Position numbers and translations under genes: made by a program
Shown here: positions 18,345 to 27,397 of the stretch, piece by piece
Position numbering within the stretch: position 1 is the stretch's first letter
Layout of the letters: each line of letters begins with the position of its first letter
NCBI GenBank assembly: GCA_902775475.1
Contig: CACYME010000019.1
Location: 1-64,000 of the forward strand
Length of the DNA: 64,000 nt
Direction of reading: 5' to 3'
Origin: an uncultured Prevotellaceae bacterium
GTDB taxonomy: Bacteria > Bacteroidota > Bacteroidia > Bacteroidales > Bacteroidaceae
Notes under the pieces: model-generated
Seen by the model: the letters and a program-made list of their open reading frames with translations, nothing else
Database searches by the model: none
What the model was told of the DNA's origin: nothing

Positions 18345-18750
18345 GAAAATGAACACTCAACCCCCTTCAAATTTTGAAAATTTCTGCGCGAGAAAATTTT
18401 TGGCCGAAAATAAGCGAATTTTGAGAGGTTTTGCTAAGTGGTTGTCAGATAGATATTTATACTCGTTTTGGAGAAAAAAGGCGGCGGAAGGCTGAAAAAA
18501 GTCAACGCCAAATTTTCAAAAGGCGTTGACTTTTGAAAATTTGGTGTGCTTACAGAAGCAGAGGTCGAGGCAAAAAAACAGCAAAAAAACGTCAAAAATT
18601 TGCACAGAATGGGGTGTGCTGTGCAAGATTTAACCTTTTTTAGTCCTCAACGAAGTGGCAAATTCGCTTCCGAAGGGTCGAAAAAGGGCGATTTTCGAGC
18701 CAGAATCACTCTTCAGGACGAACTTTTTTTAGTGGTAATTTTGAACACTA
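18345..18750 (-). repeat. Intergenic structured element, copy A (subfamily II)
   Basis: AT-rich non-coding element in minus orientation. Hairpin 1 is GTCAACGCC (18501-18509) with GGCGTTGAC (18522-18530), flanked by the conserved TGTAAGCAC-type block. Hairpin 2 is TTGCACAG (18600-18607) with CTGTGCAA (18619-18626). The far end carries the block that in other copies reads AAACCCTCTCAAAA and TTTTCGTCCAAAAG. It lies after the obgE terminator. The ends are approximate. Confidence 0.8.
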
Positions 18751-18885
18751 TTTTCAGGGTGAGCCGCAAGATTTACCCCCCAAAAAAAGAGGTTTTGGTG
18801 GTATTATTTCGGTTAATCAAGAGAGAAAAAAGCCCGACAGAACCGAGGCTGGCTCTATCGGGCTTTCCCTATGCGCTATGGGACG

Positions 18886-19071
18886 CTAAAAGTCGTCGTC
18901 GTCCCAAAGGCCGCGGCCGCGCGAGTTGGGGGTGTAGCCAGTGCCGCCGCCTTCTTCCACTCCGCCCTGCTGGCTCAAGTCGTTCGTCAACCGGTCGAGG
19001 TTGCTGTCGCTGAGCAGTGGCGGCAGCTGTGCGAGGACCACGCAGGTCTCAGGCTTAGTGTATTTCTTCAT
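18886..19071 (-). CDS. Short 'MKKYTKPE' peptide with acidic C-terminus
   Basis: This 61-residue peptide starts MKKYTKPETCVVLAQLPPLL. It has a Gly/Glu-rich middle (QQGGVEEGGGTGY) and ends SRGRGLWDDDDF. It has no signal peptide. An unusually strong AGGAGG ribosome site precedes the ATG. It begins 19 bases after the stop of the broken secreted-protein gene on the same strand, like other short peptides seen beside Prevotella surface genes. It is related in style to 6233-6388. The function is unknown, perhaps a cytoplasmic partner or a precursor peptide; both are guesses. Confidence 0.65.
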   Translation of the reverse strand: MKKYTKPETCVVLAQLPPLLSDSNLDRLTNDLSQQGGVEEGGGTGYTPNSRGRGLWDDDDF

Positions 19072-19090
19072 GATTCTTTCCTCCTTCTAT

Positions 19091-19684
19091 TTATTTAATG
19101 ATTACTTTCTTGTTGTTGATGATGTAGAGGCCCTTGCCGGGGTTCTCCACGCGGCGGCCCTGCAGGTCGAAGACGGGGCCGCTGACGGTGGCGTCGGCGT
19201 TGCCAGCGAAGGCGTCGTCGATGACGGTCATCTCCGAGTTGTCGCCGTCGAAGATGAGGCGGGCCTGGCTGGTGCTGCTGGGAACTCTGCCATCATAATT
19301 AAGAGGCTCGAAGTATGCTCGGAAGCCGTTTATGATGATGCTGCCGTCAGCGGTGCCAAAGTACAGGCCGTTGCGCTCGCCGTTCCAGGCGAGGAAAATG
19401 TTGTTATAACCCAGTGGTACCTTGATGTAGCTACCTTAGAATCTCATCGTTATTTTTGTACCATTCACTACGTAATCTGTCTCTTGGGTCTTGAAAAGAT
19501 TCCCATTGGTCCAGAGCGTCATCTTGATGTTTTTGGCAACAATCTTCTCCATGTCGTTCTTCACCGCAATCAGATAGGGGTGGCCGATCTCAATGGACTT
19601 AGCCAGAGAGAAGTGGAAGTTGCCGTCGGCATCAATGTTTTCAAAGTCGGCCAGCGTCACGCCTTCGCCGAACACCTCGGCCAT
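19091..19684 (-). pseudogene. Broken secreted protein with sorting-type C-terminus
   Basis: A 198-codon frame read on the minus strand begins ATGGCCGAGGTG at 19684. It has an in-frame TAA at 19436-19438, between ...NGTKITMRF and GSYIKVPLGYNNIFLAW. Past the stop the same frame stays open to TAA at 19091 and ends PVFDLQGRRVENPGKGLYII then NNKKVIIK, the C-terminal signature of many Bacteroidales secreted proteins. A TAG lies two codons before the ATG, so the 5' part, including any signal peptide, is also lost. The reading frame and the codon bias on both sides of the stop show this was one protein. The original function cannot be told. Confidence 0.7.
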
Positions 19685-20112
19685 CCTCTCCTAGCATACA
19701 AAAACAGTCCGTTTTGTTCGTTTTTCTGCATTTTCATGCACAATCGGCCAGTTCCTCAGCACTGGAAGTCGAACGATGGATGTGAGTCTTGGAACGTGTC
19801 GTGAGCGGGAAGAGGCGGATGGGAAAATACTATCGGTCTGCCACGCGATGCCACCCATGTTCACCACTTGGTGTACCATTTGTTTGGGAACATCAGAAAA
19901 AAGTTTGTAAATTTGCGGCAACAAAACGAACAGTACAGACGAAGAAACCGTTTGTCTATGGAATGTCAGTGGAAGGAGAAACTTTACTGACCTTTGAGCT
20001 ATGGTTCAGGCGGGAGATGATGTAGGAGGACTCTTCAGGACGTCAAGTCACTATTTTGGTGTTGTCATGAAAATAAAGTGATATAATATACACGTTTTTC
20101 AAAAAAATTAAT
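19685..20112. other. Intergenic region before the TonB-receptor-like gene
   Basis: No gene is supported. A promoter-like TAAATTTG at 19909-19916 (TTG at 19885-19887) points rightward but leads only to very short frames. Part of the stretch may be the decayed 5' portion of the broken gene at 19091-19684, but I recognise no family in its translations. Confidence 0.4.
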
Positions 20113-20120
20113 TAATTTTG
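20113..20120 (+). promoter_or_regulatory. -7 promoter box of the receptor operon
   Basis: TAATTTTG lies 39 bases before the ATG at 20160, within a very AT-rich leader (AATTAATTAATTTTGCAGCC). No clear -33 TTG. Confidence 0.5.
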
Positions 20121-20159
20121 CAGCCGAATATTAAAAACACTCAATTTTTATAATTAGTT

Positions 20160-23100
20160 ATGCAAAAGAGATTTTTTCTACTGGTAGCCATGTTGCTCAC
20201 ACTGACGATGAGCGCACTGGCACAGGTAACCACGTCGAGTATGGCCGGTAAGGTCACCCTCGAAGGCACCGAGGACGAAATCATCGGTGCCACGGTGCAG
20301 GCCGTGCACGAGCCTTCTGGCACGCGCTACACCGCAGTGACCAACGTGAAAGGTCTGTTCTCCATTCAGGGTATGCGCACCGGCGGCCCCTACAGCGTGA
20401 CGGTGAGCTACATCGGTCACCAGACGAAGACCTTCCGCAACATCACGCTGGAGCTGGCGCAGACCTACAACCTGCCCGTGTTCCTGTCGGAGAACACCAA
20501 CGACCTGGCCGAGATTGTGGTCACCGGCACCGCCTCGAAGTTCTCGCAGGAGAAGACGGGCGCTGCCACGAACATCAACTCGGCGCAGATCACGGCCATG
20601 CCTACGGTGAACCGCAGCATCACTGAGTTCACCCGCCTCTCGCCCTACGGCGGCAGCGGCATGAGCTTCGCCGGCACCGATGGCCGCACGGCCAACTTCA
20701 CCATCGACGGTTCGAACTTCAACAACAACTTCGGACTCTCGAGCAACCTGCCCGGCGGCGGCAACCCCGTCTCCATCGACGCCATCGAGGAGATGCAGGT
20801 GGTCATCTCGCCCTACGACGTTCGCCAGACCAACTTCATCGGCGGTGGCGTACACGCCATCACGAAGAGCGGTACGAACACCTTCCGCGGCTCGGCCTAC
20901 ATCTATCACCAGAATGAGAACCTGCGTGGCGACGCCGTGGAGCGCGAGCTCATCAGCGGTGGCCGCGAGAAGGACCAGACGACCACCTACGGCTTCACCC
21001 TCGGCGGCCCCATCATCAAGAACAAGCTGTTCTTCTTCGTCAACGGCGAAATGGTGAAGACGCCCACGGTGGTGAACCGCTGGCGCGGCTCCCTGCACGG
21101 CGAGCCCGATGCCGACGCCTTCCTCTCGCGCACCACGCTCGACGACCTGGAGGCCGTGAGCAAGTACATGGCCGAGCGCTACGGCTACAACACCGGCAGC
21201 TACAACAGCTTCCCCGCCGACGAGAACAACTACAAGGCGCTGGCCCGCCTGGACTGGAACATCAACGACCGTCATCACCTGGCCCTGCGCTATAACTACA
21301 CGAAGAACCGCTACTGGAGCTCGCCCAACGCCACGTCGATGGACGGCGGCACCCGCATGAGCGGAGCCCGCATGAGCCAGTACTCGATGTCGTTCGCCAA
21401 CTCCATGTATGCCATGGACAACCTGGTGCACTCGTTCTCCTTCGACCTGAACAGCCGCCTGAGCGACAACCTCTCGAACCAGTTCCTGGCCACCTACTCG
21501 AAGCTCGACGACGTGCGTGACTCGGAGTCGTCGCCCTTCCCCTTCATCGACATCACCCGCGACGGCAACAACTACATGGCCCTCGGCTATGAGCTGTTCA
21601 CCTGGAACAACGCCGTGCACAACACCATCTGGAACCTGAAGGACGACGTGACCTACTACGCCGGCAAGCACAAGATCACCGGCGGACTGATGTTCGAGCA
21701 CCAGATGGCCGACAACCAGTACATGCGCAACGGCACCGGCTACTACCGCTACGACTGGGCCGAGGGCATGAGCGTCGCCGACCTGTTCAACCAGACGCCC
21801 GAGGTGTTCTGCCTGACCTACGGCTACGACGGCGAGTCGAAGCCCGCTGCCCGTGTGCAGTTCAACAAGGCCGGCATCTACCTGCAGGACGAATGGGCCA
21901 TGACCGACCGCTTCAAGCTCAGCTTCGGCACCCGCGTCGACGGCCTCTTCTTCAACAACAGCGACCTGCTGACCAACAACGCCATCTACAACCTGAACTA
22001 CGGCGCCCGCCACATCGACACCGGCAAGTGGCCCGACAACAGCATCTCGCTCTCGCCGCGCCTGGGCTTCACCTGGGACGTGCTGGGCAACAAGCGGCTG
22101 AAGGTGCGCGGCGGAACGGGCATGTTCCTGGGCCGTCTGCCCCTGGTGTTCTTCACCAACATGCCCACCAACGGCGGTCTGGTGCAGTATCAGGCCCAGC
22201 TCAACGCCAAGACGAAGGTGTGGGACGGCAAGACCGGCAAGGCAGCCCGCGGCTATGAGAACTACTCCGGCGCCTACACCACCGATGCCAACGGCAACCG
22301 CTTCATTGACATGAGCCAGTTTGCCGGAGGCCCCATGACCACCATCCAGCAGATGCAGGAGAAGCTCTTCGCCATGGGCTTCCCCCAGACCGTCACCAGC
22401 GACATGGGCACCGTGCCCTCGGCCATCTCTGCCGTCGATCCTAAGTTCAAGCTTCCGCAGGTGTGGAAGTCATCGCTGGCCATCGACTATCAGTTCCCCG
22501 TCAGCTTCCCCCTCTCCATCACCGTCGAGGGCATCTTCAACAAGATGATTAACGATGTGTGCATCTCCGACTGGGCCATCCCCTCGGTGGGCGGCTTCTC
22601 GCGCTTCAACGGCCTCGACAACCGTCCCATCTATCCCACCGGCTTCCGCACCAACACCAAGGCCTTCGTGCTTGAGAACACCTCGAAGGGCTACGGCTGG
22701 ACCGGCAACGTCACCATCAATGCCCAGCCCGCCGAGTGGATCAGCCTGATGGCTGCCTACACCCACACGGTGAAGAAGGAAATCACCGGCATGCCCGGTT
22801 CGGCTGCCGAGAGCGCCTTCACCTACGTGCCCACCGTGGAAGGCCCGAACAACATCCGGCTGCACAACTCGCAGTATGTCACCCCTGACCGCATCGTGGC
22901 CAACGCCACCATCCACGACAAGTGCGGCAACCACTATTCGTTCATCTATGAGACCTGGCGCGGCGGCTACAACTACAGCTACATGCTCACCAACGACATG
23001 AACAGCGACGGCTATGCCTACGATGCCATCTACGTGCCCACCGACGCACAGGCTGCCACCAGCTACAACGGCAAGGTGTGGACGGGCAAGGGCGACTTCC

Positions 23101-24038
23101 GCTTCGTCAGCGAGGACGACCAGCAGCGCTTCATGGAGTTTGTCCACCAGGACGGCTACCTGAAGAAGCACCAGGGCGAATATGCCGAGGCCTACAGCGT
23201 CTACTCACCCTGGGTGCATCGCATCGACTTCAGCTATAAGCACGACTTCTGCCTGAACCTGGGCAACACGTCGCACCGCCTGCAGCTCTCTGCCGACATC
23301 AAGAACGTGCTCAACCTGTTCAACTCGTCGTGGGGCGTCAGCAAGTACCTCAACCCCGAAATCGGCAGCGAGGCCCGCATCCTGAAGTATGAGGGCGTGG
23401 ATGCCGACGGCTATGCCACCTTCTCGACCCCGAAGTCCATCAGCGGCGATACGAAGACCTTCGTGCCCTACCACTCGCTGGGCCAGTGCTGGTTTGCCAG
23501 CGTCGGCGTCAGGTACATGTTCGAGGGCAAGCGCAACGACGACTGCGGCTGCTCGCCGAAGACCGGCATCGAGCGCACCGTCTACGTGAAGGACAACGCC
23601 GAGCTGGAGCGCCTGAACGACGAGGTGAACCGCCTGCGTGCCCAGCTGGCCATGGTGCCCGACCGTCCTGACAACAGCAAGGTGGTCACGAAGTACGAGA
23701 AGGAGTACGTGACCTATCCCCACTACGTGAAGTTCAACATCAGCGATGCCAACGTGGCCGACGAGGACGTGGTGAACCTGCAGTATGTGGCCCAGATGAT
23801 TAAGTCTGTTCCCCAGAAGAAGTTCGCCGTCACCGGCTATGCCGACAAGCAGACGGGCAACGACGACATCAACGGCAAGCTCTCGGAGCAGCGTGCACAG
23901 AACGTCTACAACATCCTCACCCAGAAGTATGGCGTGCCCGCCAGCCAGCTGGCCCTCGGTGCCAAGGGTGGCGTGGACACCATGTTCCTCGGCAATCCCG
24001 ACCTCTCGCGCTCGGTTATCATTTCTGAAGTAAAGTAA
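20160..24038 (+). CDS. TonB-dependent-receptor-like outer-membrane protein with C-terminal OmpA domain
   Basis: This 1292-residue protein has a signal peptide (LLVAMLLTLTMSALA). Residues about 27-110 form a carboxypeptidase-regulatory-like domain (GKVTLEGTEDEIIGATVQAV). A plug-like region follows (TIDGSNFNNNFG; ISPYDVRQTNFIGGGVHAIT), then a long beta-barrel, as in Oar-like receptors. After barrel-like VGVRYMFEGKR, at about 1125, comes a Cys pair (DDCGC) and a short coiled coil (ELERLNDEVNRLRAQLAM). The last 100 residues are an OmpA-type peptidoglycan-binding domain (YVAQMIKSVPQKKFAVTGYA, LSEQRAQNVYNILTQKYGV). A receptor barrel tied to peptidoglycan by its own OmpA domain is unusual. The ligand is unknown. 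The downstream lipoprotein (22-base gap) may be its surface partner. Confidence 0.85.
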   Translation: MQKRFFLLVAMLLTLTMSALAQVTTSSMAGKVTLEGTEDEIIGATVQAVHEPSGTRYTAVTNVKGLFSIQGMRTGGPYSVTVSYIGHQTKTFRNITLELAQTYNLPVFLSENTNDLAEIVVTGTASKFSQEKTGAATNINSAQITAMPTVNRSITEFTRLSPYGGSGMSFAGTDGRTANFTIDGSNFNNNFGLSSNLPGGGNPVSIDAIEEMQVVISPYDVRQTNFIGGGVHAITKSGTNTFRGSAYIYHQNENLRGDAVERELISGGREKDQTTTYGFTLGGPIIKNKLFFFVNGEMVKTPTVVNRWRGSLHGEPDADAFLSRTTLDDLEAVSKYMAERYGYNTGSYNSFPADENNYKALARLDWNINDRHHLALRYNYTKNRYWSSPNATSMDGGTRMSGARMSQYSMSFANSMYAMDNLVHSFSFDLNSRLSDNLSNQFLATYSKLDDVRDSESSPFPFIDITRDGNNYMALGYELFTWNNAVHNTIWNLKDDVTYYAGKHKITGGLMFEHQMADNQYMRNGTGYYRYDWAEGMSVADLFNQTPEVFCLTYGYDGESKPAARVQFNKAGIYLQDEWAMTDRFKLSFGTRVDGLFFNNSDLLTNNAIYNLNYGARHIDTGKWPDNSISLSPRLGFTWDVLGNKRLKVRGGTGMFLGRLPLVFFTNMPTNGGLVQYQAQLNAKTKVWDGKTGKAARGYENYSGAYTTDANGNRFIDMSQFAGGPMTTIQQMQEKLFAMGFPQTVTSDMGTVPSAISAVDPKFKLPQVWKSSLAIDYQFPVSFPLSITVEGIFNKMINDVCISDWAIPSVGGFSRFNGLDNRPIYPTGFRTNTKAFVLENTSKGYGWTGNVTINAQPAEWISLMAAYTHTVKKEITGMPGSAAESAFTYVPTVEGPNNIRLHNSQYVTPDRIVANATIHDKCGNHYSFIYETWRGGYNYSYMLTNDMNSDGYAYDAIYVPTDAQAATSYNGKVWTGKGDFRFVSEDDQQRFMEFVHQDGYLKKHQGEYAEAYSVYSPWVHRIDFSYKHDFCLNLGNTSHRLQLSADIKNVLNLFNSSWGVSKYLNPEIGSEARILKYEGVDADGYATFSTPKSISGDTKTFVPYHSLGQCWFASVGVRYMFEGKRNDDCGCSPKTGIERTVYVKDNAELERLNDEVNRLRAQLAMVPDRPDNSKVVTKYEKEYVTYPHYVKFNISDANVADEDVVNLQYVAQMIKSVPQKKFAVTGYADKQTGNDDINGKLSEQRAQNVYNILTQKYGVPASQLALGAKGGVDTMFLGNPDLSRSVIISEVK

Positions 24039-24060
24039 AACATAACGACCCAAAGGAATT

Positions 24061-25827
24061 ATGAAAAAGAATATAGTAAGACTTTTCTGCGGCTGTCTCC
24101 TTGGCTGTGGCATCGCCACCGCAACCGTCAGCTGCTCTGACAACGACTATGAGCCGACGCTGCTCAGCGACCTGAAGGTGTCGTCGAGCTATGTGGGCAT
24201 CAGCCAGGACGGCGGTTCCAACGAGATTACCGTCACCGCCTCGGGCGAGTGGGCCTTCGTGGAGCAGACGTGGATAGCCGGCAAGGACACCACCGTGGCC
24301 GTGGCTCCCAGCTGGCTCACCGTCAGCACCGTCTCGGGCGCTGCCGGCACCACCACCGTCACCTTCACGGCTGAGAGCTCGCTCAACGGCCGCACCTGCG
24401 AGCTGCTCATCGGCAGCCGTGGGCAGAATCAGCACATCAACATCATCCAGGGCCTGAGCACCGTGAGCAATGCCACCTGCGCCGAGGTCATCGCCGGACC
24501 CGACTCGAAGTCCTATCGCGTCACTGGTACAGTGACCCGCATCGTCAACACCGACTACGGCAACTGGTACTTAGAGGACGAGACGGGCGAGATATATATC
24601 TATGGTACGCGCGACAAGAGCGGCAACAACGGTAAGAACAGCTCTATCGCTGCCTGGGGCATCGACGTGGGCGACGTCATCACCATTGAAGGCCCGAAGA
24701 CCACCTACAACGGCACCGTGGAGCTGGTCGACGTGACCGTCATCAACATCACGAAGGCCCTGCTGAAGGTTGAGAGCCCCGAGGCCAATGTGGGCATCGA
24801 AGGCGGCGAGGTGGAGGTGAAGGTGAGCTACAAGGGCAACGGCGCCTTCTGCAGCATTGCCGACGATGCCAAGTCGTGGGTGAACTACGACGGCGTGCGC
24901 TATATTGCCGGGGAGGAGGCTGCTGCCGACACGGCCGTCTTCCGCTTCAACGTGCTGCCCAACACCGCCGAGGGCCGTAAGGCCGAAATCACCTTCAGCT
25001 CCTACAGCGGAGCCACCAGCACCGAGATTGCCTACACCATCAAGCAGGCCGCCTATGCCCTGCCTCACGGACAGAGCGCCGAAGACCCGTTCACCGTGGC
25101 CGAGGCCATTGCCAAGTGCCAGCAGATTGGTGCCACCAGCGACGGCGAAATCTACTTCGCCAAGGGCCGCATCTCCAGCATCAAGGAGGTGTCCACCAGC
25201 TATGGCAACGCCACCTTCAACATCAGCGACGACGGCACTGACGCCAACGCCCTGACCTGCTTCCGCTCGCTCTTCCTCGACAACCAGAAGTTCACCGACG
25301 AGAACGCCATCGCCGTGGGCGACGTGGTCGTGGTCTGTGGCAAGTTGGTGAACTACACCAAGGACGACACTACGACGCCGGAGTTCTCGGGCAACGTCTA
25401 CATCGTCTCGCTGAAGAAGGGCGACGCTCCCGCTGAGGCCGGCACGCTCGACAACCCCTTCACGCCTGCACAGGCCAACGCCTTCTGCCAGAGCCTCGGC
25501 GAGGGCAACACCTCGGAGAAGGATGTCTACGTGAAGGGCAAGATCATCGAGATTACCGACAACAACCAGTTCGGCACGCAGTATGGCAACTGCACGTTCT
25601 ACCTCTCTGACGACGGCACCGACAAGGCCGACAAGTTCTACGTCTTCCGCACCCTCTACCTGGGCAACGTGAAGTACACCGACGACAGCTGGCTGAAGCC
25701 GAAGGCCGGCGACGAGGTGGTCGTCTGTGGCAAGCTGACGCTCTACAAGGACAAGAACGGCAACCTCGTGCCCGAGACGTCGGCCGGCAAATCTTACATC
25801 TACTCGCTCAACGGTAAGACGAAGTAA
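24061..25827 (+). CDS. BACON / OB-fold surface lipoprotein
   Basis: This 588-residue lipoprotein has a leader ending ATATVSCSDNDYEPT with the lipobox Cys. BACON-like Ig domains lie at about 40-135 (EWAFVEQTW..., VAPSWLTVSTVSGAAGTTTV) and about 240-335. OB-fold-like domains lie at about 140-235 (SYRVTGTVTRI, NWYLEDETGEIYIYG) and as two repeats toward the C-terminus (IYFAKGRISSI...GDVVVVCGKL; VYVKGKIIEI...GDEVVVCGKL). Such proteins are surface-exposed in Bacteroidetes; BACON is linked to mucin or glycan binding, while the OB folds have no settled role. It lies 22 bases after the receptor-OmpA gene in the same operon. Ligand inferred only in general terms. Confidence 0.75.
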   Translation: MKKNIVRLFCGCLLGCGIATATVSCSDNDYEPTLLSDLKVSSSYVGISQDGGSNEITVTASGEWAFVEQTWIAGKDTTVAVAPSWLTVSTVSGAAGTTTVTFTAESSLNGRTCELLIGSRGQNQHINIIQGLSTVSNATCAEVIAGPDSKSYRVTGTVTRIVNTDYGNWYLEDETGEIYIYGTRDKSGNNGKNSSIAAWGIDVGDVITIEGPKTTYNGTVELVDVTVINITKALLKVESPEANVGIEGGEVEVKVSYKGNGAFCSIADDAKSWVNYDGVRYIAGEEAAADTAVFRFNVLPNTAEGRKAEITFSSYSGATSTEIAYTIKQAAYALPHGQSAEDPFTVAEAIAKCQQIGATSDGEIYFAKGRISSIKEVSTSYGNATFNISDDGTDANALTCFRSLFLDNQKFTDENAIAVGDVVVVCGKLVNYTKDDTTTPEFSGNVYIVSLKKGDAPAEAGTLDNPFTPAQANAFCQSLGEGNTSEKDVYVKGKIIEITDNNQFGTQYGNCTFYLSDDGTDKADKFYVFRTLYLGNVKYTDDSWLKPKAGDEVVVCGKLTLYKDKNGNLVPETSAGKSYIYSLNGKTK

Positions 25828-25849
25828 GGCTGGCCCCCCTCTGAATGCC

Positions 25850-25887
25850 AATCCCATGACCTCTCAATCGGGGCCATGGGATTTTTT
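25850..25887 (+). terminator. Intrinsic terminator of the receptor-lipoprotein operon
   Basis: AATCCCATG (25850-25858) pairs with CATGGGATT (25875-25883), followed by a T run. It is 23 bases after the stop codon. Confidence 0.85.
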
Positions 25888-25917
25888 CATGCAGAAATGT
25901 CAAAAAACTTTTACAGA

Positions 25918-26333
25918 AATGTCAAAATATTTCACAGAATATTTTGTTCACGGCGACGAAGCAATTTTGAGTGAAAAATGGCCGTTTTCGAGCCTTGGGG
26001 AGGCTTTGCCCGATGAAAAATCGGGCTGCAAACGACGAAGTTTTGCACACATCCCCTACTTTTGTGCACGTTTTTTGCGCAAATTTTGCCCCTTTTCGCG
26101 TTTTTGTAAGCACGCGAAATTTTCAAAAGTCAACGCCAAATTTTCAAAAGTCGTTGACTTTTTTTTCTAAACGAAGCCCCTTTTTTGCCAAAATCAAACC
26201 AACCTACTGACAGTCAACCATTTAGCAAACCCTCAAAAAACAGGCGTTTTTTCGTCCAAAAGTTGTTTTCGTGGAGAATTTTCAAAATATGGAGGCCAAA
26301 AATGGCCATTTTGTCAATATTGTTCAAAAAAAT
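25918..26333 (+). repeat. Intergenic structured element, copy B (subfamily I)
   Basis: AT-rich element in plus orientation, beginning AATGTCAAAATATTTCACAG and ending in a GGCCATTTTGTCAA block. Hairpins: GCCCGAT (26008-26014) with ATCGGGC (26020-26026); TGCACA (26044-26049) with TGTGCA (26063-26068); AAAAGTCAACG (26125-26135) with CGTTGACTTTT (26152-26162). It is nearly identical over its whole length to copy D (51290-51720). Both strands contain open frames of 60-100 codons, judged non-coding (see rejected items). Confidence 0.85.
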
Positions 26334-26477
26334 GAGCCTAATGGGAGCTGCGAAAGTAAGAGGTCTGTGGCGCAACTTAAAATGGCCTTTATCGACGATG
26401 GCGAGTAGCAAAATCGCCATAAACGGGCCGTTTTCCGTTAAGGAGTGTTAATGTTTTGCAGTTTTTGGCCGAAAAGT

Positions 26478-26508
26478 TTGGCTGGTACGCCAGATCGTTG
26501 TACTTTTG
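26478..26508 (+). promoter_or_regulatory. Bacteroidetes-type promoter of the ABC/GntR operon
   Basis: TTG at 26478-26480 and TACTTTTG at 26501-26508 are separated by 20 bases, an excellent match. It lies 68 bases before the ABC ATPase start and 145 bases after element B. Confidence 0.75.
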
Positions 26509-26575
26509 CGGTGTACTATTCAACTAATACACCACAACGGTATAAAAAGTAGTAATTCTTAAACATAAAAACAGT

Positions 26576-27397
26576 ATGATTGACATCAAAAACATCACCT
26601 ACAGCTACCCCGGCCAGAAGCAGCCGGTGTTTAGCGACTTCAGCCTGCAGCTGCCCGAGAACCGCATCTATGGCTTGCTGGGCAAGAACGGCACGGGCAA
26701 ATCGACCCTGCTCTATCTCATCTCCGGTCTGCTGCGTCCGCGCCAGGGTTCAGTATGTTGCAATGGCATTGCAACCTACAAGCGCCTGGCTGAGCAGCTC
26801 AGCGACATTTTTCTCGTCTCCGAGGAGTTCGACCTGCCCGCTGTTGAGCTCGATGCCTACGTGGCCCTCGTCGAGTCGTTCTATCCGCGCTTCAGCCGCG
26901 ACATTCTGAAGCGCTGCCTCGAAGCCTTCGAGCTGCCCACGGAGTTGCAGCTCAATGCCCTCTCGATGGGTCAGAAGAAGAAGGTGTACATGAGCGTAGC
27001 ACTCGCTGCCGGCACCCGCCTGCTGCTGATGGACGAGCCCACAAACGGCCTTGACATCCCCTCAAAGAGCCAATTCCGCAAGGTGGTGGCCGAGAACATG
27101 ACCGCCGACCGCACCCTCATCATCTCCACCCATCAGGTGCACGACGTGGAGCAGCTGCTCGACCACGTGCTCTTCCTCTCTGAGCGCTCGCTGCTCATGG
27201 ACACGTCGATGGCCGACATCACTGAGCGCTTCGCCTTCGAGGTGCGCACGCCGCAGGAGATGGACGACACCGTCATCTACGCCGAGCCCTCGCTGCAGGG
27301 CAACATGGTGATGGCCCGCCGCCAGGAAGGCCAGCCTGAGACACTTGTGAACCTGGAACTGTTGTTTAACGCCGTAACGAAAGGACTTGTAAAATGA
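26576..27397 (+). CDS. ABC transporter ATP-binding protein
   Basis: This 273-residue ATPase has Walker A GLLGKNGTGKSTLL, signature LSMGQKKKV, Walker B LLLMDEPTNGLD and a switch His in ISTHQVHDVEQLL. It belongs to the small ABC-2-like exporter type found with GntR/YtrA regulators. It overlaps the next gene by 4 bases (ATGA), so the two are translationally coupled. The exported substrate is unknown; related YtrA-linked systems respond to cell-wall antibiotics, which is only a hint. Confidence 0.92.
   Translation: MIDIKNITYSYPGQKQPVFSDFSLQLPENRIYGLLGKNGTGKSTLLYLISGLLRPRQGSVCCNGIATYKRLAEQLSDIFLVSEEFDLPAVELDAYVALVESFYPRFSRDILKRCLEAFELPTELQLNALSMGQKKKVYMSVALAAGTRLLLMDEPTNGLDIPSKSQFRKVVAENMTADRTLIISTHQVHDVEQLLDHVLFLSERSLLMDTSMADITERFAFEVRTPQEMDDTVIYAEPSLQGNMVMARRQEGQPETLVNLELLFNAVTKGLVK

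Noticed and set aside
18546-19013. Possible gene across element A and the short peptide
   Set aside because: It runs through the non-coding element and antisense to the MKKYTKPE peptide; the translation has no family resemblance.
20178-22013. Long open frame (611 codons) antisense to the receptor gene, and similar ones opposite the giant, GH2, GH3 and BACON genes
   Set aside because: They mirror the strong GC-rich codon bias of the real genes, have low-complexity translations and no recognisable domains.
25856-26170. Open frames of 60-100 codons inside elements B, C and D, with similar translations (LGEALPDEKSG, FAHIPYFCARF)
   Set aside because: The similarity follows from DNA identity of the copies. 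Frames on both strands are open, they end differently because of indels, starts are not conserved, and subfamily II copies do not keep them. I treat the element as non-coding, but a substitution-rate test on many copies would be decisive.
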